A stretch of 64,000 nucleotides of DNA, from assembly GCA_018902385.1 (NCBI GenBank), contig JABSSW010000021.1, positions 558,001 to 622,000 on the forward strand. Direction: 5' to 3'. The position numbers and the translations under genes were made by a program. This stretch comes from Physcia stellaris. Its lineage: Eukaryota; Ascomycota; Lecanoromycetes; Caliciales; Physciaceae. The notes beneath the pieces were generated by a model. That model did no database searches, was not told the origin of the DNA, and saw only the letters and a program-made list of their open reading frames with translations. Positions 35,056 through 45,501 of this stretch are shown piece after piece. How positions within the stretch are numbered: the stretch's first letter is position 1; each line of letters begins with the position of its first letter.

Positions 35056-35862
35056 ATGGACGAGGAGCACAACACTCATCAACCAGAGCTCAGCAGCTAC
35101 GTGTCTATCTTCAATACATGGACACTGGATCAACTCAATGGGCAGTGCGATGATACACCACAGGCTGTAGATTATCCGTTGGAGAAAGACCAGCAGAACC
35201 AGATTCTCGATAGAGAAGGCAATCCTCCGGATACAGCGGTAGCAGCGTCATCAGAGCAGGAGCGCAAGGATATGTGTGACTCTGTGAATTGCTCGCGGTG
35301 GACCTGTACGCTTGCACATCAGACTTGGGTTAGTTCCCAGGATGAGCAAGCCAAGACCAAGGATGCGCTCGTTTCTTCTCCATCGGAATACTATCTCAAG
35401 AAGTACAGCGACACCAGGAACAAACTGCGAGATGTGCAGCGAGGAGTGAAAGCGCTTTTCTGCGAAACTCTGATGCGCGAACGAAAAGCATTTTTGAGGG
35501 CGGAGAAATCTGGAGTGAGACCTGCGCTGGTAGAAACAAATCTCGGTATTGAGTGGTACACTAATAGAGACCTTAAAAAGGCAGAAGTCGATAGATCTCT
35601 TAGGGAGGTGAGGAGGAAGTGGAGAAGCGAGCGATGCGCGGAAAGGAGATTGAGGAAAGAGCTGATAAAATATGATATTGAGGGTCAACTAGGCAAGGTA
35701 GCCCATAAAAGGAAGGCGATTGGGAGAAAGAGATGGGGAGATGGAGGAAGGGGATGGCTTGGTATACGAGGTGAAGATGTTGTGGTTAAGGACAGTGTAC
35801 AGTCTGCATGGATGAAAACCTGTAATTGGATACCTTTCGTTTGGGGAACTGGTAAAGATTGA
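35056..35862 (+). CDS. hypothetical protein, 268 aa, single exon
   Basis: Continuous frame from ATG 35056 to TGA 35860-35862. The N-terminal half is acidic. The centre contains 'SVNCSRWTCTLAHQTWVSS', then a long basic, helical region ('RRKWRSERCAERRLRKELIKYD') and a Gly/Trp-rich tail ('WGDGGRGWLGIRGED'). It may bind nucleic acid, judging only by charge. No domain recognised. Length and codon character favour a real gene. Confidence 0.55.
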   Translation: MDEEHNTHQPELSSYVSIFNTWTLDQLNGQCDDTPQAVDYPLEKDQQNQILDREGNPPDTAVAASSEQERKDMCDSVNCSRWTCTLAHQTWVSSQDEQAKTKDALVSSPSEYYLKKYSDTRNKLRDVQRGVKALFCETLMRERKAFLRAEKSGVRPALVETNLGIEWYTNRDLKKAEVDRSLREVRRKWRSERCAERRLRKELIKYDIEGQLGKVAHKRKAIGRKRWGDGGRGWLGIRGEDVVVKDSVQSAWMKTCNWIPFVWGTGKD

Positions 35863-35999
35863 TTTGATCATTTTTCGGCCGCATGGCGAATTCCATACAA
35901 AGTCAATTCTAAGAACACAATGAAATAATCAATCAACCAGGCATCTTCGAAACATGACACCTCACAAGTTCTCCTGAAATATACGTACATCCAAAGCTA

Positions 36000-36640
36000 T
36001 CATCTCGACAAAACCGCAAAATACGCAATACAAACAACTCCCCCCCAAAACCCCAAAGCCGCCAACCCCACCCCTCCTCCCCTCTGTCCCGCATCCACCT
36101 CCCTAAACCCCCTCTCCACCCCCTGCCAAACCAACCCACCCTCCCCAACCTCCCCGCCATCAAGTCCCCAACCTTTCTCTCTCCTCGCATAAGCAAGCCC
36201 ATCCCTCCACACTTTTCCGCCAAAAGGAGCGGTCCAGCTCGTGAGCAACAATTGAGGTGTGCAGCGCAGACAGTAAGGCACCGAGTGCGCACAGGCTGGA
36301 CAGCCCGCGTCGCGGTTGCGGCGCATTCGGTTGCATTGGCAGCAGATGAATAGGTATTTGGGGGTGGTGCGGTCCGCTTTGGACGGATTGGCGCGTAGGG
36401 GTTGGGGGGTGAGGGAGAGGTCTTTGGGGGTGAAGGTGTATTGGAAGGGAGGTTCGTGCGGCGAGGCGTATGGGTCATGATTCTGTTGGTATGGTTCTCG
36501 GCTTTACTGCTCGAATTGCGGAGATGTAGATGATTATTTGGTTACTGTTATCTAGAATGTAGTATAGGAAAAGGTATCCAGTGGCTTACTGTCTCATGTA
36601 TGCTAATAACAGGATGTCCGGATTCGTGTAGGATCGTCAT
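36000..36640 (-). CDS. small zinc-ribbon membrane protein, 177 aa
   Basis: Two exons on the minus strand: 36640-36590 and 36482-36000. The 107-nt intron (GTAAGC..AACAG) gives an exact frame of 178 codons. The start has a good context (accaccATGa). After an N-terminal region containing 'DPYASPHEPPFQYTFTPKDL', a zinc-binding cluster follows: 'CCQCNRMRRNRDAGCPACAH', then 'YCLRC'. Spacing C-X2-C...C-X2-C fits a zinc ribbon. The C-terminus is hydrophobic ('LGFWGGVVCIAYFAVL'), a likely single membrane anchor. A longer overlapping ORF in another frame is a shadow: only this frame keeps the Cys motif. Function unknown; many short Cys-X2-Cys proteins of this kind occur in Pezizomycotina. Confidence 0.7.
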
Positions 36641-37087
36641 GGTGGTGCTTGGTTCTTTGTCTGCAGTAAGTGCTGATCGAAAGTGCAACAAAAGCGTTTG
36701 GGTGGAGTCTCCTCGTGGATAGAACAAAGAATGTCAAGGAATGTGTACTTAGTGTTTAGAATAATATATATTTGATAATTTGGCGACTGTAATCAGGAAT
36801 TTCAGACGTACATCAAACAAACACTTCTCGGAGTGCCTACTGACTAGGAGCCTATATCCGTTCCTACGAGGTGGGGATGCGCTACTGGTTCCTATTTTGC
36901 ATTTTTGGGGAGGTCTCGGGTTCGAATCCACGCTCAACACAGGGTCCCTTTTTTTCCTTTGTTCTTTCTCCCCATTTTTCCTTTCCCACCTCAGATCGTA
37001 ACCATTTTCATGATGAACTCATTTCTTATGCTATGTACCACAGCCTCGGATCTTGTAAAGACCCTCTATGTGATCTCAGAACATTCT
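36641..37087. other. intergenic, 0.45 kb
   Basis: Between two minus-strand genes. Contains a tRNA-like relic (separate entry) followed by a T7 run. Confidence 0.5.
36873..36945 (+). pseudogene. tRNA-Ala(UGC)-like relic
   Basis: The sequence starts 'ggggatg' and has an anticodon-loop-like 'tttgcat'. It carries an exact B box 'ggttcgaatcc' at 36919-36929 and a T7 run ~20 nt later that would stop RNA polymerase III. The D-arm A box is only partial ('tgcgctactggt'). The acceptor and T stems do not pair, so it cannot fold as a working tRNA. Confidence 0.4.
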
Positions 37088-37883
37088 TCAGTCGCCAGCA
37101 CTATTATGCCTCGACCACTCCAGCATGATTTCCTTAGCTTTGAGCCAGTACGCGACCATGTACTCGCCATCCACCTCCGGATCATCACACCCTCTCACAG
37201 ACAGCATTTCATTCGCTCTTTCCGACATCCTGATAAAAAGCCGCAGTCGCTGAATCCCATAACAGTGATGCGCATATTTGATAACCCGATAGCCAACATC
37301 TAGAAGGCAGTCGAATTCCTTAACGGTGAGCGCGCGGGGATGCGTTCTTTTGTCCGCTTCCAGTTCTTCGAGTACACCTTTTACTTTCGTGTCGAATCTC
37401 TTGCGTGCTGATTTTGAGTTTCCTTTCAGGAGAGGTAGGTCGCCGTGGAGTTCGCGGAAGGGTTCGGTGCGGTTTGGTTCGTATATTTCGTGTGAGGCGT
37501 CTGGAAGCCAGGTTGGGATAGTGTATATTGCAAGTGTCTACGATAATCACGATCAGATGTCGGTCTCCATGAGGTAAACCTTCCCATGAATAAAGACAGT
37601 ATTAATGGCTGGCTTACGTTAAAACCTGCATCTTGTAATGTTTTGCGTGCTGCCTCCTCGTCTATCGCGCTGTCCATAGCTAGCTGATGATCGTATATGT
37701 TATTTATTTCAAGTTGAACAGAAATTGACTCTTTAGCGATGGTTTTAGACAAAGGAGACTCTTTTAAACCATAGGATAACTCCAATCTGACTTGGACGCC
37801 TCCAGAGTCATCGCCTAAACAGTCAGAATTTCCAACAAAGACTCACAATAAATCGCCATCACGCTGTTTCGGAACTGTTCCAT
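37088..37883 (-). CDS. unknown-family protein (copy 1), about 227 aa
   Basis: Three exons on the minus strand: 37883-37847, 37814-37618 and 37537-37088. The frame is exact (228 codons, TGA). Intron 2 is 80 nt (GTAAGC..CGTAG). Intron 1 would be only 32 nt (GTGAGT..TTTAG); a CAAG acceptor 24 nt further on gives 56 nt and a protein 8 residues shorter, also in frame. The last exon carries 'YTIPTWLPDASHEIYEP', a helical 'FDTKVKGVLEELEADKR', 'LLDVGYRVIKYAHH' and the family signature 'EYMVAYWLKAKEIMLEW'. The plus-strand gene at 39649-40256 has the same ending and a matching intron position, and a third partial copy lies at 38412-38693. Function unknown. Confidence 0.7.
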
Positions 37884-38411
37884 TTTATGATCATCTGAAA
37901 TCACTCCGGTTACCTGGTAGCTCCCACATAGCGCGAGACAGACGATGGAGCCCGTTCATAATGCGTGAGCTGAGGACTCTCGCATCAATTCTATAATTCT
38001 GCCACGCTGGGACACCACGCTTTTTCCAAAGGATTACGGCGAAAGAATTCATGTATATGCGAAGATCAGTGCGTTCTTTGCTGCGTCAATTAATATCGGT
38101 CTACACGTTACCAAAGACTAATCACACCCAGTCCGACGACACCAATAAGAAGGCTATGTATGTATTCTCTCTTACAGTAAGACATCAGATACTCTATTTT
38201 AAACTAGCTACTCATGTCAGGTCCGTGAACGTCTTTCCGAAACAGGCCAAGCTGAACCCTTCTATTCGCCATTAGTTACTTCGTCAGCAACCCCTTTGTC
38301 TGGTCATATTGTGGTCATGACTTAGCGCTGAACCAATGTGGCTGCTTTAAGAAGGAACAAAGAATCACATGCAATCGAATCCCTTTTCTCGACCTCTTTT
38401 GGCTATGTTGA
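37884..38411. other. intergenic, 0.5 kb
   Basis: Between copy 1 (minus) and the copy-2 fragment (plus). An open frame 38051-38275 (+) is unsupported. Confidence 0.4.
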
Positions 38412-38693
38412 CTCGACAGGTCGTCCACCATTCGGAGACTGCTCGGTATCTACGCCAAAGAAAGACGCAAAAAGCCCAAGGATTCGCCTGAAGGGCTAGA
38501 AGAAAACCAGATCCAAGAAATAATGACAGATCCTGGTCTGGGCAGGTTGCGAAAACTCGTTCGCTACGCAAAAATGGCGATTGGGTATCGATGCCTCACC
38601 GCTGATTGTGAACGCGAGGTCCTGATCGCGCTTTTGCTGAAGACGAATGAGATTGAGAGAGATGTTTGGTGGGGACAGATGGTGTGCGATTAG
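38412..38693 (+). pseudogene. unknown-family protein (copy 2), C-terminal fragment
   Basis: The frame is open for 93 codons from 38412 to TAG 38691-38693, preceded by an in-frame TGA. It has no early ATG, but a 'gactcgacag' acceptor-like site lies at its 5' edge. It reads 'LRKLVRYAKMAIGYRCL' then 'EREVLIALLLKTNEIERDVW', matching 'EREVLVAYWLKAMEIVKRW' of copy 3 and 'EYMVAYWLKAKEIMLEW' of copy 1. No matching N-terminal exon is found upstream, so it is probably a remnant. Confidence 0.55.
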
Positions 38694-39648
38694 ACGAAGA
38701 GAAAACTGGCTTCGTGATCATGCCTGATGTTGGGGGCTGAGTGGATTCTCATAGCTTATTGAAGAAGGAGCTTTGAATGGCCTCGGAAAGTGGGTACAAT
38801 CAAGAGGCAGATTCGAGTTTGATTTCTATCCTATGGAATGCCGTGATCTGAACGTCTGGGCCATACCACGTGAAACCGAGTATTGTAATGATTCAACGGC
38901 CGACTGATTATTAACAGTGACATAAACTTTGATTACATGTATGTTGAATGTCTTCACTGGCTAGCCAAGTGAAAGGATTTTGGTAAGTCAGGATGAGCAG
39001 CCCACTATCAGTTGATATCCTGTAACAGCGAATACTATGTTAAGAGCCGATACAGTGGGTAAATTGGTCGATTTCTTTTCTTTTCGGGTTCTTTTGTTCA
39101 ACTCACTTATAGGTATAAAGTTTGATTCTACACACTATGTAAGTCCATTTGGTTGTGTCAGAGTCTTTCTAGTTCTTCCTCAAATATCCATGGGTAAGGG
39201 TCCCGGCGACACGAGTCGGTGGGGCTACGGTCGAGGCTCTCGATCTCGGTACATACAGCAAGCCAGAAGGCCCCAAATTTTAGACTATGGATGGACTCTA
39301 CCCGCCGATACGAAACTTATAGAAAGCCTCCATAAGGTTGATTGCGGCGCCAATCATACCATAACTCTTGCACTTGGTTAGATTATGCCTCGCCACTAGC
39401 CCTTTCCATTTTGGAGCAGGTAAGGACGGCGGCCGACTGTCTGTACAGACAGCCATCTCGAAAATTGTCTTCCCTGACTCCTAGTAGTGGCGTGGCATGT
39501 GACAGCAATGATGACTCTGTCGCTTCCCATACCGCTGATTTACTCTGTTTATGTATATATGACCATCGCGTGTCCCAGCAACGCTCTTTTTGCCACCATT
39601 TTCTCGCTATCACATGTAATTTCAGCCCAGTTTTGTGCTTAGCCCAGG
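38694..39648. other. intergenic, 1.0 kb
   Basis: An open frame 39037-39381 (+, 114 codons, 'DTSRWGYGRGSRSRY') has no recognised features and may be a chance ORF. No other feature. Confidence 0.4.
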
Positions 39649-40256
39649 ATGTCTCCCACGGAAGAGGAAATACGAGAAGACTTACGGACAATCGGTCTCA
39701 GGGTATTCATTTCATCCCTCTCCTCATTCCCTAGCCCAACTTCAGCTGATCATAAATGATATCCACAAAGAAACTTGCGAGATCAGCAGATCTCCCCAAG
39801 CACCTGCCCACCATCACTCACCCTATCTATGGCGGTTCCTACAGCACCAGCTACGGCGACTGCGACGTCATGGACGACCATTTTTATCATTGGATATACC
39901 TGATCGTCGCTCGCGCCAGGTTTGACAACATACTGTACTACGACGAAGATCTCGAGGAAGAGAAGGTCATCTCAAAGCACCACTATAGATCCCTGGTCGA
40001 AAAAGGGCAAATGATACAATGGTCAGCGCGTACGGTCTTGACACGAGAGCATGTGGAGGAATATGTGGAGGTGGCGGGGAAAGTGATTGGGTATATGGAT
40101 GCCGATAGGGGTAAGGAGTGGAGTCAGAGGTTGGTTGATAAGATGGAGAGGGAGGTGTTGGTGGCGTATTGGCTCAAGGCGATGGAGATTGTCAAGAGAT
40201 GGCCCGCCAGGGTTGCTGCGTTAGGTTTGGGAAGCCTTACTCTTGGGGGTGGGTAG
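39649..40256 (+). CDS. unknown-family protein (copy 3), about 179 aa
   Basis: Best model: exon 1 39649-39702 ('SPTEEEIREDLRTIGLR'), a 68-nt intron (GTATTC..CAAAG), exon 2 39771-40256; 180 codons exactly. Exon 1 matches 'SAIDEEAARKTLQDAGFN' of copy 1, and the intron falls at the same place, which supports the model over the alternative single-exon start at ATG 39756. Exon 2 has 'ITHPIYGGSYSTSYGDC', 'YHWIYLIVARARFDNILYYD', 'EHVEEYVEVAGKVIGYMDAD' and the signature 'EREVLVAYWLKAMEIVKRW'. No known domain; mostly helical and probably soluble. Confidence 0.65.
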
Positions 40257-40779
40257 AGTAGCGCTGAACCTTGCAGTCTCATCTTGGGGATGATAAAGCA
40301 TATTTAGACGTCGAGACTTACCTAACAGCAAGATGCAATGCGAATAACATATGTTGCTCCATCTGAGGTACTCGCATTGCGTCCAAGCTGCTGAGGCACT
40401 TACCGTGATCTCATCCATTGTGTACATCTTTGAGATGTGGATTCCTCAGGTTCAGGTAGGGGAAACTTTCCACACGCTACCGTTTCAAACCCTTTTGATG
40501 GCAATAGGCTCCAGAAACGAGCACCATGAGTTGAGGCCACTCCATTGCTTAGTTTATTAGCCTGTAATCGTCAACGATCCAATTGCTCCTATACTTTTCA
40601 ATATCATCTCTCGCTCATTGTCCTCACTGCAATCAAATCCATGTCTGTACCCGCGGTCTGTTGCCTTAAATTCCGCAATATTTCTAGGCTTCAACCCGCT
40701 CTTTTGATATCGTTCCAAAGTAGACCGACAACCCGTCGATGACCATACCGAAGCCAGACTTATGTCTAGCCCAGCGTAG
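40257..40779. other. intergenic, 0.5 kb
   Basis: Convergent 3' flanks. No supported feature. Confidence 0.5.
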
Positions 40780-41364
40780 TCATCGCCGTGCCAACAATGT
40801 CTTTTGCTTCTTTGAGGGGACCTCTCCTATAGAAAGACGCACAGCCATGGTGGCGTGATAAGCTGTCACACCGGGAACTCTACTTCTCTGATAATGGCGT
40901 AAGTCGGAAAAATAGGCTTTCAACCACTTTTCCTCGAATACGGCCTGATCCAAGTGTGGGACGTCAGACTCTTTGTTATTATAGGCTTTAATATGTATGT
41001 CTAAGCCGAAGTCTCTAGAGAATAAGTTTTTTGTGAACTTAGTAGGGTCGAAAAAAGAAGACATCGGTTACTAGATTGACCTTAATTCTTCCTAAAGTCC
41101 GCACCGTCAAATCTCGCAATCTCTCGCCAATATCGAGCCCGAGATCAATGACATGAAGATGTTCCTCGGTTCTCCTACGCCGCAAGCGTTCCGCAAGCCA
41201 TTTTTGGATCCAGACGGTTGGTTTTGGACCTGCGCAGAGTGAGCCAAAGCTTTGAGCGTTGGCGACCATCGCAAACTTTGGCCTTAGTATGGTTTCGCGT
41301 TGTGGAGAATTTGCTGAACGACCGCGTACTCAGCTGCGACATTACTCGCAGTAGTCCTGGTCAT
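40780..41364 (-). pseudogene. unrecognised gene with two frame breaks
   Basis: From ATG 41364 the minus strand reads 'TRTTASNVAAEYAVVQQILHN'. It hits a stop near 41287, resumes in another frame with 'KFAMVANAQSFGSLCAGPKP' through 'HVIDLGLDIGERLRDLTVRT', then shifts again at a T-run near 41045. It ends with 'SRDFGLDIHIKAYNNKESD' and 'AVFEEKWLKAYFSDLRHY' at 40780. The three parts look like one protein of ~190 residues. Either it has decayed or the two shifts are assembly errors; one lies at a homopolymer. No family recognised. Confidence 0.45.
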
Positions 41365-42959
41365 GGCTATCAGTACTTTCTTGGTGTGACGCTTCTTAGA
41401 ACAAGGGATGAGTTGAATGATTTGAAAAAAGAAAAGAAAAAAAGGATAAGGAAAGGTGGGCCTCGTGGTAGTCTGCCTCGGCCATTGGATACGCCTACGT
41501 TATCAATCGGTGAGAAGCCTGGGCATGCGACTTGCTTTGGGTTCAAGAGACCGTTGTATCACGCATCTAGATCTATCCAACTGAACAAGGGACCAAAATG
41601 GGTCAATACAAGAGGGTCATCGCGGTCCCACAGCAGAGCGCCAGTCACGGCGTCCTCGAGAATGATCGCCAGAGCACCGGGTAAATTTGAAGCGACAGAA
41701 ACCATTGCATTCTATGGAAGACAGCAATCGTAGGTCTGATTATCTAGCCTAGGCGGTGTATTATGAAGTCTGTACATACTTAGGAGGTAGTCGGCGCCCC
41801 CCTGTTCGCCAAGGCTGTTACCTTGGCCAATAGGGGGGCTCCGGTTAGTGAGACTGCCAAGACTTTTTTCTCTTTTCCCCCTAAGTTCATCGTCCCCCGC
41901 GAGCCCCAGTAATCCTCCACTCCAATTAAACAAAGACGACAGACAGAAAACCGACGTGTTCAACGCATGAGCTACTAGCCACTAGAGAACTACTTTGGCT
42001 ACATTAAAGTTGCAGATGAGGTTACCCTCCTCCCTACCCAGGACATTTCGTTGGGATTCTGGCTTTCAAGCGCGACCTTGAGAGTAGAATCACGATGGCA
42101 CCCAAGTAAACTCACTCTCAATCAACAGCTTGGGAGGCTAGGGCTCCTCATTCCAACAGGAATACTAAAGCACCGTCTTCTTTCACCATGCCTGGCACTC
42201 TCCAGTATGCCAGTTTCAGTCTTTGGCGCCCCTCTGAATGTGCAGCAGACCCATCGAAATAACAGCCCGATCAAGACCGACTAACTTTTTAGCTTCATAC
42301 TATCATATAAAAACAAGAATTGATGATTCCGAGCTCTCTCTTTTTCACCTATACTGTAATTCTATCCAGTCTTGGATGACCCGTACATGTCCACACTCCG
42401 ATAGACTACGACTACAGCCCAGAACTCTGTCAATGATCGCCACTTCGGTCTGAAAGCTCGTTGCCCTAAACCACTTTCATCTCAAATCTAGTCTTGGATC
42501 AATTCAAATATCATTCGATTTTCCTGCCCGGGAAACATACTTAGTGAGAGCTAGGATTCTAGCGCCCTACGACTTCAAAGGAATCGAGCAATAACTGGAT
42601 ACCCGACTCCGAAAGAGATAATATTGAACAGGCTCCGTAAGTCGCCACCTCAACAGTAAAGGATTTGGTCGCGAGCGAAATGGGTCAATTGTATTTGATG
42701 ATCATGGATTGATTGCTCGATCATGCCTCTCCTGCAGTACGACTTCGCTTTACCCTAGAAAGGCGAAAACTTACAGCCTTCCTCCAGCCAATTATCGCAC
42801 CGATCACAGCAGGTCCTGCAGCTTCCCCGTCTTATCGCCTGCAGCTTTGACGCCGCCGACCGACAAAGTTCTGCGGTCAATGCAGGATGCGGGGTCTCGC
42901 AAACAGTCTGAACGTTTTGTAGAGTATCTCTGGTCAACATCATCCACCCTCTAACCGCC
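41365..42959. other. intergenic, 1.6 kb
   Basis: Contains a 19-bp-arm hairpin (separate entry). Open frames on the plus strand (41218-41733, 42051-42284) are unsupported. The last ~250 bases should contain the hexosaminidase promoter. Confidence 0.5.
41796..41839. repeat. 19-bp inverted repeat with 6-nt loop
   Basis: Arms 41796-41814 ('gcccccctgttcgccaagg') and 41821-41839 ('ccttggccaataggggggc') pair at 17 of 19 positions around loop 'ctgtta'. Very G+C-rich against its surroundings. Could be a foldback element relic or a structured transcript end. Confidence 0.8.
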
Positions 42960-44935
42960 ATGTTAATTCCTACGTTCCAGCTTGCTATAGCTGCATATCC
43001 TCTGATAGCTTCAGCTGCACCACTATGGCCACTTCCCCTTCATTACTCGCTCGGAATTCAGGTGGTATGGATGTCAAGGAATGTCCAATTCCACTACAGC
43101 ATTCTAAATTCGGTGAGTGTGCTGCAACTTAAGCGAGGTGACTTTGACATTCCGAAGTTACTGACATCCTCTGGCGAAGACTAGCTTTCCAACTTATTCA
43201 AATTACAGTCAGGACCTCCACAGCACATCTTTAGTTGTCGAATCAGCTATCCATCGAGCCCAGCAGAGCATCTTTACCGATCAACTTGTTCCTTGGAAAT
43301 TCCACCCACGCAATTCCGATTTCGAGCCTGATGTTGATGCTTCAGAAACATACATCACCAGCGTCAAAGTCCAGCAGAATTCCACTGACCCTACTAATGT
43401 CTACAAAGCGCTTGCTGGTGCTGTCGACGAATCGTACACCTTGACGATCTCTACGAACGGCGACGTCCTTCTTACAGCCGTTTCTAGCATTGGTATTTTG
43501 CGTGCCCTCGAGACTTTCACTCAGCTCTTCTACCAACACTCTAAGATCCCCTCTGTATATACCCCTTTCGTCCCTGTCATTATCAGCGATGCCCCCAAGT
43601 TCTCTCACCGTGGCTTGAACCTTGATGTAGCTCGCAATTACTACGCGCCCTCAGACATCAAGCACACCATCGATGCTCTGTCATGGAACAAGATGAATCG
43701 ACTTCATCTTCACGTCACGGACGGTCAGTCCTGGCCTCTGGAAATCCCATCGCTACCCGGGCTAGCAGAGAAAGGCGCATACATGGCTGGACTATCCTAC
43801 AGCCCTGCAGTCCTTGCAGATATCCAAGAATACGGCGCCAACCGCGGCGTCCAAGTGATCCTCGAGATCGACCAGCCCGGTCATACCTCAAGTATCGCGC
43901 TCTCTTACCCAGAGCTCATCACCGCTTTCAATGTCCAGCCAAACTGGTACACTTACGCTGCCGAGCCTCCATCCGGCTCCCTGAAGCTGAATAGCCCCGC
44001 CGTTTACAGCTTCCTGGAGACGTTGTGGGATGATCTCCTTCCTCGCGTGTATCCTTATAGCGCATACTTTCACACTGGAGGTGACGAAGTAAAGGCGAAT
44101 GCTTACTTACTGGATGAGACAGTGCGTTCGAACGATTCTTCAATCCTTCAACCGCTGGTGCAGAAACTAGTCGACTTCAATCATGACAAAGTACGCGCGG
44201 CGGGCCTGACACCTATTGTCTGGGAGGAGATGCTGTTAGAGTGGAACCTGACGCTAGGATCAGACGTGATAGTGCAAACCTGGCAAAGCGACGATGCTGT
44301 ACTGCAGACCGTGCAGAAGGGCCATAAAGCGTTGGTGGGAAATTACCATTACTGGGTAAGTCGTCCCTGCCATCTATTAATCTTACGACAAACTCTCTCG
44401 TCTTCTTGCCAACTCTCCTCTCTCCCCTAACCTTCTTCCCCTCGCCGCACACCTCCCCTATTACATTCCCTTATCAACGCCACCAAGTCCAGAATCCAAT
44501 ACTTACCCCCACATCAAACAGTACCTCGACTGCGGCCACGGCCAATGGCTCGACATCCTCCCCACCTCCTTCAACACCTACTACCCCTTCAACGACTACT
44601 GCTACCCACTACACAACTGGCGCCTCATCTACGCCTACGACCCGCTCTCCTCCATCCCCGCCAACCTCTCCCACCTCGTCCTCGGCGGCGAAGTCCACAT
44701 GTGGAGCGAGCAGACCGATCCCGTGAATTTGGATGAGGTGGTCTGGCCCCGTGCTGCGGCCGCCGCGGAAGTACTTTGGAGCGGGGCGAAGGATGCGCTG
44801 GGGAGGAATCGGAGTCAGCTGGAGGCGAGTCCGAGGTTGGCGGAGTGGAGGGAGAGGTTGGTGAGCAGGGGGGTGGGGGCGGGGCCGGTGCAGATGGTGT
44901 TTTGTACTATGGATGGGAGTCAGTGCGCTATTTGA
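42960..44935 (+). CDS. beta-N-acetylhexosaminidase (GH20), secreted, 569 aa
   Basis: Three exons: 42960-43112, 43213-44355 and 44522-44935. Introns are 100 nt (GTGAGT..TCAG) and 166 nt (GTAAGT..ACAG), both phase 0; 570 codons exactly. Residues 1-19 are a signal peptide, followed by 'PLWPLPLHYSLG', the usual start of the GH20 N-terminal domain. 'FVPWKFHP'-type strand is seen as 'LVPWKFHPRNSDFEP' (~70). The catalytic barrel begins 'HRGLNLDVARNYY' (~184), with 'LHLHVTDGQSWPLEIPS' and the catalytic pair in 'HTGGDEV' (~337-343): the Asp orients the substrate acetamido group and the Glu is the acid. C-terminal 'GGEVHMWSEQTD' and 'WPRAAAAAEVLW' complete the fold. It removes terminal GlcNAc from chitooligomers and glycans outside the cell or in the vacuole. 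Confidence 0.95.
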
Positions 44936-45501
44936 GGGGGCGGGTTTTGGAGGCAAGGAGAGCATGGGAGGTCGATTGGAAGACAGGTCTTACGTGATCA
45001 TCATCTGGATAGAGAAATGAATGACGATAACCATGCCCCCCCGGAGCCCCGATTTTAGAAACTGTACTTCAGCCTTTGGGTGCCCGGTTGTATACATCCT
45101 GTGAGTAATCAAGAATCGGGGATGCTCCCTGCCTTGTCATGCAGGCTCGACAAGCATTTGTAACCAGCTATGCATACTTTGCTCCTACTACCTCGTCTGG
45201 CAAAAGCAAAAGAATTTTAAAAAAGACCTACTTATGTAGCTACGTTGGTGCTGTATTTCCCTGGAAAAGAAAAAAGCAAGAGACAGCCCTAGATTCGTAC
45301 GTAGTAGGGATCTGAAACCATTTTGCTGGTCGCAATGGCTGGGATATACGGTTGTCGTTCACGGGACGATTGATGGGAGAAGGGGTAGATTCATTTTTGT
45401 TTTTGTTTTTTTATCCTTTCTTATTTTTCCAACTATTTTTTCTTTCCGTTCTTCATTTTTCCCACTCTTCATTTTCCCATTACTCACTGCACGTATTACC
45501 C
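44936..45501. other. intergenic, 0.57 kb
   Basis: Convergent 3' ends of the hexosaminidase and pirin genes. 45390-45480 is T-rich on the plus strand. An imperfect inverted repeat ('gccccgatt' at ~45048 with 'aatcgggg' at ~45114) is present. Confidence 0.5.

Noticed and set aside
35933-36478. 181-codon minus-strand ORF
   Set aside because: It overlaps the spliced zinc-ribbon gene in another frame; only the other frame keeps the Cys-X2-Cys pairs and a terminal membrane helix.
36873-36945. Functional tRNA gene
   Set aside because: The T and acceptor stems do not pair despite a perfect B box, so it is listed as a relic.
41218-41733. 171-codon plus-strand ORF
   Set aside because: Overlaps the more protein-like minus-strand segments at 40780-41364 and has no conserved features.
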